A DNA stretch of 39,798 nucleotides from Streptomyces sp. MP131-18 (GCF_001984575.1 NZ_LZNS01000001.1:2715477-2755274), one strand, 5' to 3'. Shown: positions 15,259 to 23,617, counted from the first letter of the stretch. The notes: a model not told the origin generated them from the letters alone. Numbers and translations: made by a program.

Positions 15259-16547
15259 GTCGTCTCCCGGATGGGTCCGCGGCTCCCGGCCGCCGAGAGG
15301 GCCGCGTCGAGCATGAGCGCGGCCTGCGCGATGTCCGCCTCGGTGGCGACCAGCGGGGGCAGCAGCCGCACGGTGGTGGGCCGGCCGAGGCAGGGCGACA
15401 CCAGCAGCCCGGCGCCCGCCAGTTCGGTCACGACCGTGCCGGCGGCCCGTGCGTCGGCGAAGTCGACGCCGCGCAGCAGGCCCCGCCCCCGCACGCCGGT
15501 CACCACGTCGGGGTGCCGCCGCGCCAACGCGGCCAGCGCCACCTCCAGCGCGGCGGCCAGCGCCCGCCCGTGCCCGGCCAGTTCCTCGATCGCGGTGAGC
15601 GCGGCGGGCAGCGCCGCGCAGCCGAGCGGATGTCCGCCGAAGGTCGCCGAGTGCAGGAACGGATCGGCGGCGAGCGGCGCGTACAGCTCTTCGGTGCAGA
15701 CCACCGCCGACAGCGGCACCACGCCGCCGCCCAGCGGCTTGCCGACCAGCACCGCGTCCACGGGCAGCCCTTCGGCGACGGCCACCGAACGCTCCCCGCA
15801 CCGCCGCAGGCCGCACTGGATCTCGTCCGCGATCACGAACGCGCCCGCGCGCCCCGCGTCCTCGCACCACTGGCGCAGTACGTCCACCGGCAGGACCGCG
15901 GCGCCGTTCTCGCCCTGCACCGGCTCGAACACCACCGCGGCGACCTGGCCGGCCGCGGTGGCGCGCGCCACCGCTCCGGCGTCATCCGGCGCCACGTGCA
16001 CGACATCGATCAGGGCCCCGCGCAGCCCGGCGCGGTACAGCGGGCTGTGCGTGAGGGCCAGGGCGCCGAGCGACTTGCCGTGGAAGCCGCCGCGCACGGC
16101 GATGACGCGGCCCCGGCCGGTGGCGACGCGGGCGAGCTTGACGGCGACCTCGACGGCGTCGGAACCGTTCAGCCCGAAGCAGACTTTGGTCAAGGACGGG
16201 CAGAAGTGGCCGGCCAGCGCGGCGGCGGCGCGGGCCGTCACCGGATTGGCGAGGCTGCGGGTGGACACCGGCATCCGGTCGAGCTGGTCGCGCACCGCCG
16301 CGACGACGGCCGGGTGGCGGTGCCCGAGCAGGGTGACGGCGTAAGCGCCGAAGTCGAGCACCTCGCGCCCGTCCGACAGCATGACCCGGCACCCGTCCGC
16401 CGACACCTCCACCGCGCCCCGGCCGGCGAACGACCCGGTCAGTGCGAGCCCGGGCGACAGGTGGCGGCGGATCAGGTCGAAGGTCTCGCGGGCCGCGTCC
16501 GGGCGGGCCGCGTCCGGAAAGGCGCCGGCGGCCGGCGGCCCGTTCAC
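15255..16547 (-). CDS. Class III PLP-dependent aminotransferase
   Basis: A 430-residue enzyme. PLP-site residues are all visible: FGLNGSDAVEVAVKLAR (127-140 region binds the phosphate), GGFHGKSLGAL near 153, Asp241 in ADEIQCGL contacting the pyridine ring, and the Schiff-base Lys270 in VGKPLGGG. The end LRGVDFADA and VRLLPPL segments are typical. Class III enzymes transfer amino groups to aldehydes, omega-keto acids or sugars, which fits amination of an aldehyde released from the ACP. The GTG at 16547 overlaps the stop of the SRPBCC gene by four bases. Close relatives such as acetylornithine-type enzymes in primary metabolism are less likely given the neighbours. Confidence 0.9.
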   Translation of the reverse strand: MNGPPAAGAFPDAARPDAARETFDLIRRHLSPGLALTGSFAGRGAVEVSADGCRVMLSDGREVLDFGAYAVTLLGHRHPAVVAAVRDQLDRMPVSTRSLANPVTARAAAALAGHFCPSLTKVCFGLNGSDAVEVAVKLARVATGRGRVIAVRGGFHGKSLGALALTHSPLYRAGLRGALIDVVHVAPDDAGAVARATAAGQVAAVVFEPVQGENGAAVLPVDVLRQWCEDAGRAGAFVIADEIQCGLRRCGERSVAVAEGLPVDAVLVGKPLGGGVVPLSAVVCTEELYAPLAADPFLHSATFGGHPLGCAALPAALTAIEELAGHGRALAAALEVALAALARRHPDVVTGVRGRGLLRGVDFADARAAGTVVTELAGAGLLVSPCLGRPTTVRLLPPLVATEADIAQAALMLDAALSAAGSRGPIRETT

Positions 16548-17005
16548 CCGTCCCCGCCGTGGTCGGCGGTGGTCAGCCGGGCCTGGAGGGCGGCGAGCAT
16601 CTGCGCGGCGTTCTCCCGCAGGGCGTCGGCGGCCACCGGGTTGAGCATGTCGGCGAGCAGCGGGATACCGATGTCGAAGTCGACGTGGAGCGACACCAGG
16701 CTGCCGCCACCTGGCCCGGGGCGGACGCCCCAGTGCCCGGTGAACGCGCCGAGGTCGCCGCTGACCTGCCGGAAGTCGAAGCGGCGGGCGACGGGGTCGA
16801 TCACCTCGTCCTCCGTCCACCGCAGCACGGACCCTTGCAGGCGCACCGACCAGGCGGTGGTGCGGTGCCGCTCGTCCCGCCGCCCGGTGACCGTGACGGC
16901 CTCGACGCTGTCCATACAAGCGGGGTACGACTCCACGTCCACCACGGCCGCCCACGCGGCCTCGGGCGGTGCGGTGATGGGCAGATCCACTTCTACTCGG
17001 GGCAT
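16544..17005 (-). CDS. SRPBCC / polyketide cyclase-dehydrase-like protein
   Basis: A 153-residue helix-grip protein. The opening EVDLPITAPPEAAWAAVVDVESYPA matches the first strand and helix of the START/Coq10/TcmN-type cyclase group, and WTEDEVIDPVARRFDF and GHWGV are the usual central strands. Members bind hydrophobic ligands; some cyclise poly-beta-keto chains, others only carry lipids. The start lies 13 bases inside the end of the GNAT gene. In this locus it may bind or cyclise the ACP-derived product, for example by intramolecular condensation of an amine and a ketone; that is inference. No catalytic residues can be assigned by eye. Confidence 0.82.
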   Translation of the reverse strand: MPRVEVDLPITAPPEAAWAAVVDVESYPACMDSVEAVTVTGRRDERHRTTAWSVRLQGSVLRWTEDEVIDPVARRFDFRQVSGDLGAFTGHWGVRPGPGGGSLVSLHVDFDIGIPLLADMLNPVAADALRENAAQMLAALQARLTTADHGGDG

Positions 17006-18204
17006 GGGTCTTGCCTGCTTTCCTGGTGGTGCGGGCGGGGCTCGGCGGGCCCGTGCGGACCGAGGGCGTCGGCCCGTGCACGGGCGAGGGCGGGCGGCAG
17101 GAAGCGACGGAGCAGCACGCGGGGCAGCGGGCGCAGGTGCGTGATGGCATGGTGCTGTTCGATCAGGTCACAGCCGAACTCGACCTTGGGCGTGTACGCG
17201 GTCTGCGCGAAGCGGATGTGGCGGCAGCCCGCCCGGAGGGCCAGCCGGATCGCCGCATAGTGGACGTTGTGGTACAGCCGCGCGTCATGGGCGAGCGCGT
17301 AGTCGAGGCCGATCCTGGCCCCGGTGGCGCCCGCGCCGTGGAACAGGCACAGCAGGAAGGCGACGAGACGGTCGCCCTCGAAGCAGGCGACGAGCCGGGT
17401 GCGCAGGCCGCCCTCGGGGCGCAGCGCGGTGAGGAAGGCGGCGTCGATCTCGTCCAGCGTCTGATCCGCCCGGTCCATCACCTGCCGGTACAGCGCCAGG
17501 ATCTGCGGAACGAGGTGGCTGAAGCTCTCCAGGACTTCCATGCGCAGCCCGGGACGCCCCGCGAACTTGCGGATCTTGCTACGGGCGTTGCGCCGGGGCT
17601 TGGCGGGGAGGGCCGCGAGGTAGTCGTCGAACGACCGGTACGGCAGGCGCAGTTCGGTATCGGGCAGGCTGGGGAGAACGAGGAATCCGGCCTGCCGCAA
17701 GGCAGCCCCCAGGGGCGCGAGCTCCGCGGCGGCGAAGTCCTTGAACACCACCGTGCGCAGCCGCCTGGCCCGTGCGAACTCCAGGACGGCGGCGACGAGC
17801 AGACGTCCCACGTCCGGATTGCCGCGCTCCGGACCGAGGATGTGCCCCTGGCCGAGCAGGTGCCCGCAGAACAGCGTCGGGAGCCGCAGCAGCCGGGGCA
17901 GCCCCCGGGCCGCCGGGGCGAGGAGGCGCCGTTCGCGCGGGCCGACGATGCGGTCCAGCCGCAGCCCGCCGAACAGGCACAGCGGCAGCACGGCGACGGT
18001 CCTGGACGCCCGGCGCACCACCAGGTAGGCGTAGCCGTCCGGGCCGATCGAGCCCCGTTCCATCGCGGTGAAGACGGCGCGGGACCACAGCGGGTCGTCG
18101 GCCGGGGCCAGGCGGCGCCACAGCGCGTCGGGGATGGCGTCGATGCCGGGCAGTACGTCGACGGCGTGCGGGCCACGCGGCTCCGTCGGTTCCATAGGCT
18201 CCAT
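16993..18204 (-). CDS. GNAT-fold acyltransferase (Acetyltransf_6/FemAB-like)
   Basis: A 403-residue two-lobe protein of the group that includes BioF2-like and FemAB-type acyltransferases. The typical segment FDDYLAALPAKPRRNARSKIRKF precedes the second lobe, where VACFEGDRLVAFLLCLFHG and HDARLYHNVHYAAIRLAL form the core strand and helix for the acyl donor. Such enzymes move an acyl or aminoacyl group onto an amine. With an aminotransferase two genes downstream, acylation of the new amine is a natural guess. Several Met codons open the frame (MEPMEPTEP); the first is used here. It overlaps the SRPBCC start by 13 bases and follows the dehydrogenase after four. Confidence 0.8.
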   Translation of the reverse strand: MEPMEPTEPRGPHAVDVLPGIDAIPDALWRRLAPADDPLWSRAVFTAMERGSIGPDGYAYLVVRRASRTVAVLPLCLFGGLRLDRIVGPRERRLLAPAARGLPRLLRLPTLFCGHLLGQGHILGPERGNPDVGRLLVAAVLEFARARRLRTVVFKDFAAAELAPLGAALRQAGFLVLPSLPDTELRLPYRSFDDYLAALPAKPRRNARSKIRKFAGRPGLRMEVLESFSHLVPQILALYRQVMDRADQTLDEIDAAFLTALRPEGGLRTRLVACFEGDRLVAFLLCLFHGAGATGARIGLDYALAHDARLYHNVHYAAIRLALRAGCRHIRFAQTAYTPKVEFGCDLIEQHHAITHLRPLPRVLLRRFLPPALARARADALGPHGPAEPRPHHQESRQDPCPE

Positions 18205-18208
18205 CGCG

Positions 18209-19342
18209 TCAGCCGATGCGCAGGGGGGAGCCGTGCAGGAAGTCCCGCAGCGGGCCGCCCATGCGGGCCCGCGAGGGCGGATGGAACGTCAGTCCCGCCG
18301 CGGCCGACGCCAGGTAGGTGCCCTCCGGCGAACCGATGAACGCCATCCCGCCCAGCGCGGCCAGGCACGCGCTGGTGGTCCGGGCGATGGCGTCCTGCGC
18401 CGCGTAGCGGGCGGACAGGGCGCTGACCAGCAGCGCGTCCGTCCACTCCACCGTCTCCATCGCGCGCGCGACGGCCTCCACCGCGAGCATGGCGGCGTCG
18501 AGGCCCACCGTGAACGCCGCCGGGTCCGCCGGGCCCCCGCCCGGCGCGGTCATGACCCGCTCGACCAGCGCGCCGGCGACGCCCACGTACGCGGCGGTCA
18601 CCAGCAGTTCGAACCACAGGAAGCCCGCGACGTTCAGCGCGTCGGGCACGGCGTCCGCGGTGACCTCGGTGAGGATCACCATGTGCGGGTCCAGCTCCAC
18701 GCCGCGCAGCACGACCTCGTCGCTCTCGGCGCCCGCCAGGACCGGCGTGCGCCAGAACGGCCGCACCTCGATCCCCGGGGTGTCGGCGGGCACGACGGCG
18801 ACGGCCAGCCGCGCGACGCCGTCCTCGCCCGGCATGGCGACGGACGCGGTCAGCAGGTCCATCGAACGGGAGAGGCTGCACGGCTTCTTGCTGCCGTTGA
18901 GCACGACGCGGCCGTCCGGGCGCCGTTCGGCGGTGATGTGGGGCCGCAGAATGTTCTGTCCGGTGGTGCCCTCGGCGAAGCCGGACGCCAGCAGCAGGCG
19001 TTCCTTCGCGATACGGGCCAGCAGCGGCCCCTCCACGCCGGTGCCGTCGTGGGCCGCGCGCACCAGGGGGGCGACGGACAGGTGGTGCATGGTGGTCGCC
19101 ACGGCCAGCGAGGGGCAGCGGGCGCCCAGGGCCCGCTGGACGCGCACGGCCTCCAGCGGCGTGGCGCCGAGCCCGGCGTACTCCTCGGGCACCAGGAGGC
19201 CGGTGCCGCCCGCCGCACGGAACGCCTCGATGGCCGGACTCGGCGCGCTCTCCAGCACGTCCAGCGGGAAGCGGGCGAGGGACGCGTCGAGACCGGGCAA
19301 CAGCCTGTCGAGAGTGGAACGTTCGCCTTGCATGAACCTCAT
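18209..19342 (-). CDS. Acyl-CoA dehydrogenase family protein
   Basis: A 377-residue flavoprotein with the three-part acyl-CoA dehydrogenase layout: helical N-domain (GTGLLVPEEYAGLGATPLEAV), beta middle domain (LASGFAEGTTGQN, then GSKKPCSLSRSMDLL) and helical C-domain. The C-domain is slightly short. The usual catalytic Glu of the C-domain cannot be placed with confidence, so it may act as an oxidase or hydroxylase-type relative. In amine-forming pathways such enzymes desaturate the ACP- or CoA-bound chain. The ATG at 19342 is preferred to a GTG six bases upstream because AAGGGAG is five bases before the ATG. A 12-bp palindrome GGCCGCGCGGCC lies just upstream. Confidence 0.85.
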   Translation of the reverse strand: MRFMQGERSTLDRLLPGLDASLARFPLDVLESAPSPAIEAFRAAGGTGLLVPEEYAGLGATPLEAVRVQRALGARCPSLAVATTMHHLSVAPLVRAAHDGTGVEGPLLARIAKERLLLASGFAEGTTGQNILRPHITAERRPDGRVVLNGSKKPCSLSRSMDLLTASVAMPGEDGVARLAVAVVPADTPGIEVRPFWRTPVLAGAESDEVVLRGVELDPHMVILTEVTADAVPDALNVAGFLWFELLVTAAYVGVAGALVERVMTAPGGGPADPAAFTVGLDAAMLAVEAVARAMETVEWTDALLVSALSARYAAQDAIARTTSACLAALGGMAFIGSPEGTYLASAAAGLTFHPPSRARMGGPLRDFLHGSPLRIG

Positions 19343-19377
19343 GGACACTCCCTTCGGGGAACGGCCGCGCGGCCCCG

Positions 19378-20601
19378 CTAGCCGACGGCGGCGAGCGGCA
19401 GCCGGGCGAACGCGCGCAGGCTGACGGACTTGCGCCGCACCGGCTCGCCCGCCGGCGCCAGCCGGGGGAAACGGCTCACGATCCGCTCCAGCAGCTCGGC
19501 CCCCTCGGCACGTGCCAGGGCGGCACCGAGGCAGTAGTGCGGGCCGGCGCTGAAGCTGAGCACCTTGATGTCGGTGCGCAGGACGGCGAAGGTGTCGGGG
19601 TCGGGGTGGCGGGCGGGGTCACGGTTCCCCGCGGTGAGGACGGCGGTCACATTGCCGCCCTCGGGAATCGGCACACCGCCCACCTCGACGGGGCGGGCCG
19701 CGATGCGCTCCGTCATACGGACGGGGGTGTCCCAGCGCAGGGTCTCCTCGACGGCACCGGCGGCCGCGCCCGGCCGCTTGGCGAGGAGACGCCACTGCTC
19801 GGGGTGCGACAGGAGGGCGTGGACGGCGAGGCCCAGCAGATGCGCGGTCGTCTCGAACCCGGCGACCAGCACCAGGAGCAGGGTGTCCACCAGCTCGTCC
19901 GCCGACAGCCGCCCGTCGTCGACGTCCCGGACGGCGAGCAGGGTGGACGTCAGATCGTCGGCCGGCCGTGCCCGCCGCCTGCGGACGAGATCGGCGAAGT
20001 AGGTGCGGAGCGCGACGACGGCTTCGTCCGCGCGCCGCCAGTCCTCCTGGGTGCGCACGGGCTCCAGCAGGCGGCCGGCGTCATGTCCGAGCCGGTCGAA
20101 GTCCCCGCGCTCCTGCGGCGGCACACCGATGAGGTGGCTGACCACGGCGATGGGCAGCGGGTAGCCGACCAGCTCCTGGAAGTCGGCCGGTCCGCCGTCC
20201 GCCGTGGCGTCGGCGAAGCGGTCGAGCAGCTCGTCGACGATGCCCCGGACGGCCGGAAGCAGCGCCGAGATCCGGCGGGCACCGAACCCGCCGCCGATCA
20301 GGCGGCGGACTCGGCTGTGCTCGGCCCCGTTCGTCCGGAGCAGGGATGAGTAGAAGAATTCCGCGGCGGGATGCTCGCGCCAATCGGGAAATGCATGGGA
20401 GCACCATTCGCGGTCGGGGACACGAAATGCGGAATTGGTCAGCACGGCATGGCAATCGGCGAATCGCGTGAGGAAATAGGTGTCCAGTCCGGCGTGGTGA
20501 TACACCGGTACGCTGCTCCGCAGGGCAGCAAACGCCGGATGGGGATTATCCCTGCCGTCCGGGTCGAGGATCGAGAGAATTAGCGATTCCGGGTCCGGCA
20601 T
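19378..20601 (-). CDS. Cytochrome P450 (second in the locus)
   Basis: A 407-residue bacterial P450 with all standard elements: I-helix AGFETT at 247-252, ExxR Glu286-Arg289, and heme loop FSAGPHYCLGAALAR with Cys357. It is the promoter-proximal gene of the eight-gene group. The ATG at 20601 follows GGGGAGGG. The first 80 codons have clearly more A and T at third positions than the rest of the locus, as does the upstream gap, which could mark an acquired segment. Redox partners are not encoded nearby. The substrate is unknown; hydroxylation of the pathway product or of its carrier-bound precursor is the usual role in such loci. Confidence 0.93.
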   Translation of the reverse strand: MPDPESLILSILDPDGRDNPHPAFAALRSSVPVYHHAGLDTYFLTRFADCHAVLTNSAFRVPDREWCSHAFPDWREHPAAEFFYSSLLRTNGAEHSRVRRLIGGGFGARRISALLPAVRGIVDELLDRFADATADGGPADFQELVGYPLPIAVVSHLIGVPPQERGDFDRLGHDAGRLLEPVRTQEDWRRADEAVVALRTYFADLVRRRRARPADDLTSTLLAVRDVDDGRLSADELVDTLLLVLVAGFETTAHLLGLAVHALLSHPEQWRLLAKRPGAAAGAVEETLRWDTPVRMTERIAARPVEVGGVPIPEGGNVTAVLTAGNRDPARHPDPDTFAVLRTDIKVLSFSAGPHYCLGAALARAEGAELLERIVSRFPRLAPAGEPVRRKSVSLRAFARLPLAAVG

Positions 20602-20750
20602 CTTACCCTCCCCGAGCAGTGCGCTCCCGGCACATATTATCCACCGGCCGGGCGACCTGACCATACGGCAAAGAGGGAAAGTGGCGGGCACTGAAGAAGA
20701 AATGTAATCGGATTACCTGACGACGGCGCCCCGGACCAGCGCCGCCGCTT
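20602..20750 (-). promoter_or_regulatory. Promoter region of the biosynthetic group, with palindrome
   Basis: This gap is A/T-richer than its surroundings. Read on the minus strand it holds a -10-like TAATAT (within GATAATATG, around 20632-20640) and an upstream TGGTCA at about 18 bases. A palindrome GTAATC-G-GATTAC at 20704-20716 lies further upstream and may be an operator. It also separates the metalloprotease stop at 20751. No pathway-specific regulator gene is seen in the locus. Confidence 0.45.
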
Positions 20751-21941
20751 TCAGGCTCCGGGGTCGATCGTGATGCGGAGGCCGTTGCCGCGGGCTTCCC
20801 CGAACGTGAGGACCGCGCCGGTGGACGGCTCGGTCCATGATGTGCCCGGCTGGAACGGGGCGTCGTCGAGCGCGTCGGCCGAGCCGGGTGTCGCGTCCAC
20901 GACCTGGACGGGGCCGTGGCCGGTCCGCACGCCGGTGTCGACGGTGTGGACGAGGGCGCCCGGGGCCAGGATCTCCCGGTCGTATCCGATGGCCTGACGG
21001 TTCTCGACCACGACGGCTCGCGTCTCCGAGACGGGCAGTACCACCATCGCGTCGGCGGTGGGCCTGCCGGTCGTCGACTCCTCGACCGGGACGATGGTCG
21101 CGGTCGTGCGCGCGTCGAGCGGTGCGCAGACCACCTGCCTGTCGGCGAGCCAGCCGAGCTGCCAGCGGTGCCAGGCGAGGAACTCGGGCGCCTGCCCGGA
21201 GATCAGGCCCATCAGGTCCCAACCGCCCACGGCCGCGTGCCAGTTCTCCGGGTCGTCCTCCGGCGCCTCGAAGAGGTAGAGGTCGGGCAGCCCCAGCGAG
21301 TGCCCGGTCTCGTGGGCGAGTACCAGGCCGCCCCACCGCCACTGGTCGTAGCCGAAGGTGACCGCGTGCGTGAGGTGGTTCCCGTCGGCCGTGACGTCGA
21401 GGTGGTTGGTGGTGGGCGAGTAGCTGATGCTCTCGGCCTCCTCGGTGGCGACCACCCAGACCACGTCGGTGTCCGAGAAGTCGAAGTCCGCGTCGGCGGC
21501 CTCGATCGCGTCACCGATGTACCGGACGTGGTCCTCGTAGCTCAGGCCCCGCTCGAACGGGTACGAGGTCGATGGCTCGGGCATGCGGACCCAGCCGTCG
21601 GAGTTCGTGACCTCGATGTCGAGCGCACCGCCCGAGACGTTTTCGAGGTACTCGACCCCGGAGCGCAGGTTCGACTCCGCCTTGAGCAGCGATCCGCGAG
21701 GGGCGGGGTGGTCCTCGAAGTCGACGAAGAGCATCGCCGCGTTGAGCGTCCCGACGGCGGGCAGCGCCTGGTCGTCGACGGGGAAGCCGGAGCCCAGATC
21801 GCCGGTCGCGGCCGGGAGCTTGCACTGCGCAGCGCCCGGAGCGGGTGCCGCGTGGGCACGCTCGGCGGTGGCCGGTGCCGCCGCGACGCCGGTGACGAGG
21901 AGGGCCGCGATCGCTATGAAGGCGCTGCGTCGTTCGTTCAA
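20751..21941 (-). CDS. Secreted M6-like zinc metalloprotease
   Basis: A 396-residue exported protease. A Sec signal spans residues 1-31 (NERR, hydrophobic core, ATAERAHA). The zinc motif is HETGH at 210-214, followed by SLGLPDLY with the third ligand region, and the M6 hallmark GGWDLMG at 239-245, then AWHRWQLGWL. Family members (immune inhibitor A type) degrade extracellular proteins. The start is the TTG at 21941: it follows GGGGAGAG closely and opens directly into the signal peptide; the in-frame ATG codons upstream (such as 22001) would place 20 extra residues before it. It is transcribed toward the biosynthetic group but separated by that group's promoter region. Confidence 0.88.
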   Translation of the reverse strand: MNERRSAFIAIAALLVTGVAAAPATAERAHAAPAPGAAQCKLPAATGDLGSGFPVDDQALPAVGTLNAAMLFVDFEDHPAPRGSLLKAESNLRSGVEYLENVSGGALDIEVTNSDGWVRMPEPSTSYPFERGLSYEDHVRYIGDAIEAADADFDFSDTDVVWVVATEEAESISYSPTTNHLDVTADGNHLTHAVTFGYDQWRWGGLVLAHETGHSLGLPDLYLFEAPEDDPENWHAAVGGWDLMGLISGQAPEFLAWHRWQLGWLADRQVVCAPLDARTTATIVPVEESTTGRPTADAMVVLPVSETRAVVVENRQAIGYDREILAPGALVHTVDTGVRTGHGPVQVVDATPGSADALDDAPFQPGTSWTEPSTGAVLTFGEARGNGLRITIDPGA

Positions 21942-21960
21942 CGTTCTCTCCCCTGCTCCT

Positions 21961-22000
21961 TGATGACGCATCATGAGGATGTCACGTGTGATATTGCACA
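21961..22000 (-). promoter_or_regulatory. Two inverted repeats upstream of the metalloprotease
   Basis: TGATG-ACG-CATCA (21961-21973) and TGTG-ATATTG-CACA (21987-22000) lie just before the Shine-Dalgarno. The second is followed by a further copy of TTGCACA. A TTTACA at the far side, read on the minus strand, may be a -35. Together they suggest tight control of protease expression. Confidence 0.45.
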
Positions 22001-22060
22001 TTGCACATCGAGTCTGTAAACCCTCCGCACACGATCAGCTTCCGGCCCGCGGGGGCGGGG

Positions 22061-22408
22061 TCACCGGTGGCTCAGCACGTTGACCACCCGGCCGTTGGGG
22101 TCACGGACGAAGAAGCGGCGCACGCCCCACTCCTCGTCCCGCAGGGAGTGCACGATCTCCGCGCCGCTCTCCCGCATCGCCGTGTGGACCGCGTCCACGT
22201 CGTCCACCTCGACGCTCACATCGGGCACGACCGGCGCGGTCTCGTCGTGGCTCATGAACGTGATCTGCGCCGTGGGGTTGCCGGGGGCGGCGAGTGTCAG
22301 GACCCAGCCGTGGTTCATGACCTCCTCGAACCCCATAAGACCGTAGAAGTCCCGGCTCTCCTCCATGGCGTCCGTTCGGATATCGGGCACGACCCGGCGG
22401 ATGGACAT
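22061..22408 (-). CDS. VOC (glyoxalase/bleomycin-resistance fold) protein
   Basis: A 115-residue protein with the paired beta-alpha-beta-beta-beta modules of the VOC family: SRDFYGLMGFEEV in the first module and GVRRFFVRDPNGRVVNVLSH at the end. The conserved terminal DPNG turn is present. Possible roles range from dioxygenase to drug binding; the sequence does not decide. The ATG at 22408 follows AGGAG. It stands alone between two secreted enzymes. Confidence 0.88.
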   Translation of the reverse strand: MSIRRVVPDIRTDAMEESRDFYGLMGFEEVMNHGWVLTLAAPGNPTAQITFMSHDETAPVVPDVSVEVDDVDAVHTAMRESGAEIVHSLRDEEWGVRRFFVRDPNGRVVNVLSHR

Positions 22409-22503
22409 GAGCGGCTCCTGCTGATCGAGGCGGCTGTAGGCGTCGTCGATTCTTTCCGCAGGGGCGCCGCGGCGCACTCCCCCACGCCGCACGTGCGGGG
22501 ACG

Positions 22504-23517
22504 TCAGCGGGCCAGGCGGTCCATCACGTCGACGACCGGGGCGGGGTCGGGCGGGCCGATATGCGAGGCGTCGAAGTCGTGGACGGCGAAGGGGTTGCCC
22601 GGCGTGCGTTCGTCCGCCTCCCTGATCATCCGTTTCTGCAACTCGGGGGTGATCATCCGGTCCCGGCCGAAGAGGAAGTACGAGCGCGGGATGCGGCCCC
22701 AGCGGTGCGCGGTGCCGACCGCCGGGTCCAGCGTCACCCGGACCGACTCGTCGGTCTGGAGGTCGCCGATGATGGTGCGGAACGCGGCGTCCGAGTGGTC
22801 GGCGCAGATCATCTCCTTGAAGACGTCGAGGTCGTGCGCGTCTCCGGTGCGCCAGTTCATGCGGATCACGCCGAGTTCTTCCAGGTCCCCGATCATCTGG
22901 GCATCGGGGCTGACCGCCGAGGCGGCCTCGGGCGATGACATGCAGTCGGTCAGGGTCGGCATGGCGGGCGAGGGGCAGAACGACGCCATGTAGGCGATGT
23001 GATCGATCAGTTCGGGCACGGCTTCCGCGACCCGGCTGACCGACAGGCCGCCCATGCTGTGCCCGATCAGCACCACGCGGCCGTGCCGGGCGGCGCGGCG
23101 GACCGCCCGCGTCACGTTCCGTTCGAAGTCGTCCAGGGTCACGTCGGCCAGGGGCGACGGCTCCGTGGCCATCGCCGCGAGGTCCTGACGCTGGTAGGAC
23201 TCCGGAACGAACGCGCCGGCGCCGTGGTACGGCTGGTCGACGGCGATGGCACGGTGCCCGCGCAACTGGAGTTCGCGGGCGAACGGCGCCCAGAAGACAC
23301 CGCCGCTGTGGGTGCCGTGGACCAGGACGAAGGTGGTCGGGCGCCGGTCGCGGCCCCGGTCCTGGGCGCCGTCACCGGCGCCGGCGATGCCGGCCCCCGC
23401 ACCGGCGGACAGCACGGCCGCGCCGCCGGCCAGCCCGGCGCTCCGCAGCCACGCCCGCCGGCCGAAGCCGCCGGACTTCTCCGTCTTCCGCACGTTCTCG
23501 TTACCCTGAGTCGCCAT
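22504..23517 (-). CDS. Tat-exported alpha/beta hydrolase
   Basis: A 337-residue hydrolase. Residues 15-50 form a twin-arginine-type signal (GRRAWLRSAGLAGGAAVLS). The hydrolase domain starts at LVHGTHSGGVFWAPFA, an oxyanion-hole motif of the methylesterase/salicylate-esterase type. The nucleophile is Ser154 in GHSMGG, and a late DASHIGPPDP supplies the catalytic His. The fold and motifs suggest an esterase acting outside the membrane. It follows the two-component pair by 100 bases in the same direction, but I see no clear operon link. Confidence 0.88.
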   Translation of the reverse strand: MATQGNENVRKTEKSGGFGRRAWLRSAGLAGGAAVLSAGAGAGIAGAGDGAQDRGRDRRPTTFVLVHGTHSGGVFWAPFARELQLRGHRAIAVDQPYHGAGAFVPESYQRQDLAAMATEPSPLADVTLDDFERNVTRAVRRAARHGRVVLIGHSMGGLSVSRVAEAVPELIDHIAYMASFCPSPAMPTLTDCMSSPEAASAVSPDAQMIGDLEELGVIRMNWRTGDAHDLDVFKEMICADHSDAAFRTIIGDLQTDESVRVTLDPAVGTAHRWGRIPRSYFLFGRDRMITPELQKRMIREADERTPGNPFAVHDFDASHIGPPDPAPVVDVMDRLAR

Positions 23518-23617
23518 GGCCACGACGTTACGGAGCGCCGTCGGCCGCGTCAGGGACGCTGAACACCGGATCGGGGGTGCACGTGGCGCCACCGCCGGGG
23601 GTTCCTCCAGCCGCCCG

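Noticed and set aside
11465..20601. Ordinary type II polyketide or fatty-acid operon
   Set aside because: Only one ketosynthase is present and there is no chain-length factor, ketoreductase, dehydratase or malonyl transferase, while an aminotransferase and a thioester-reductase-like enzyme are present.
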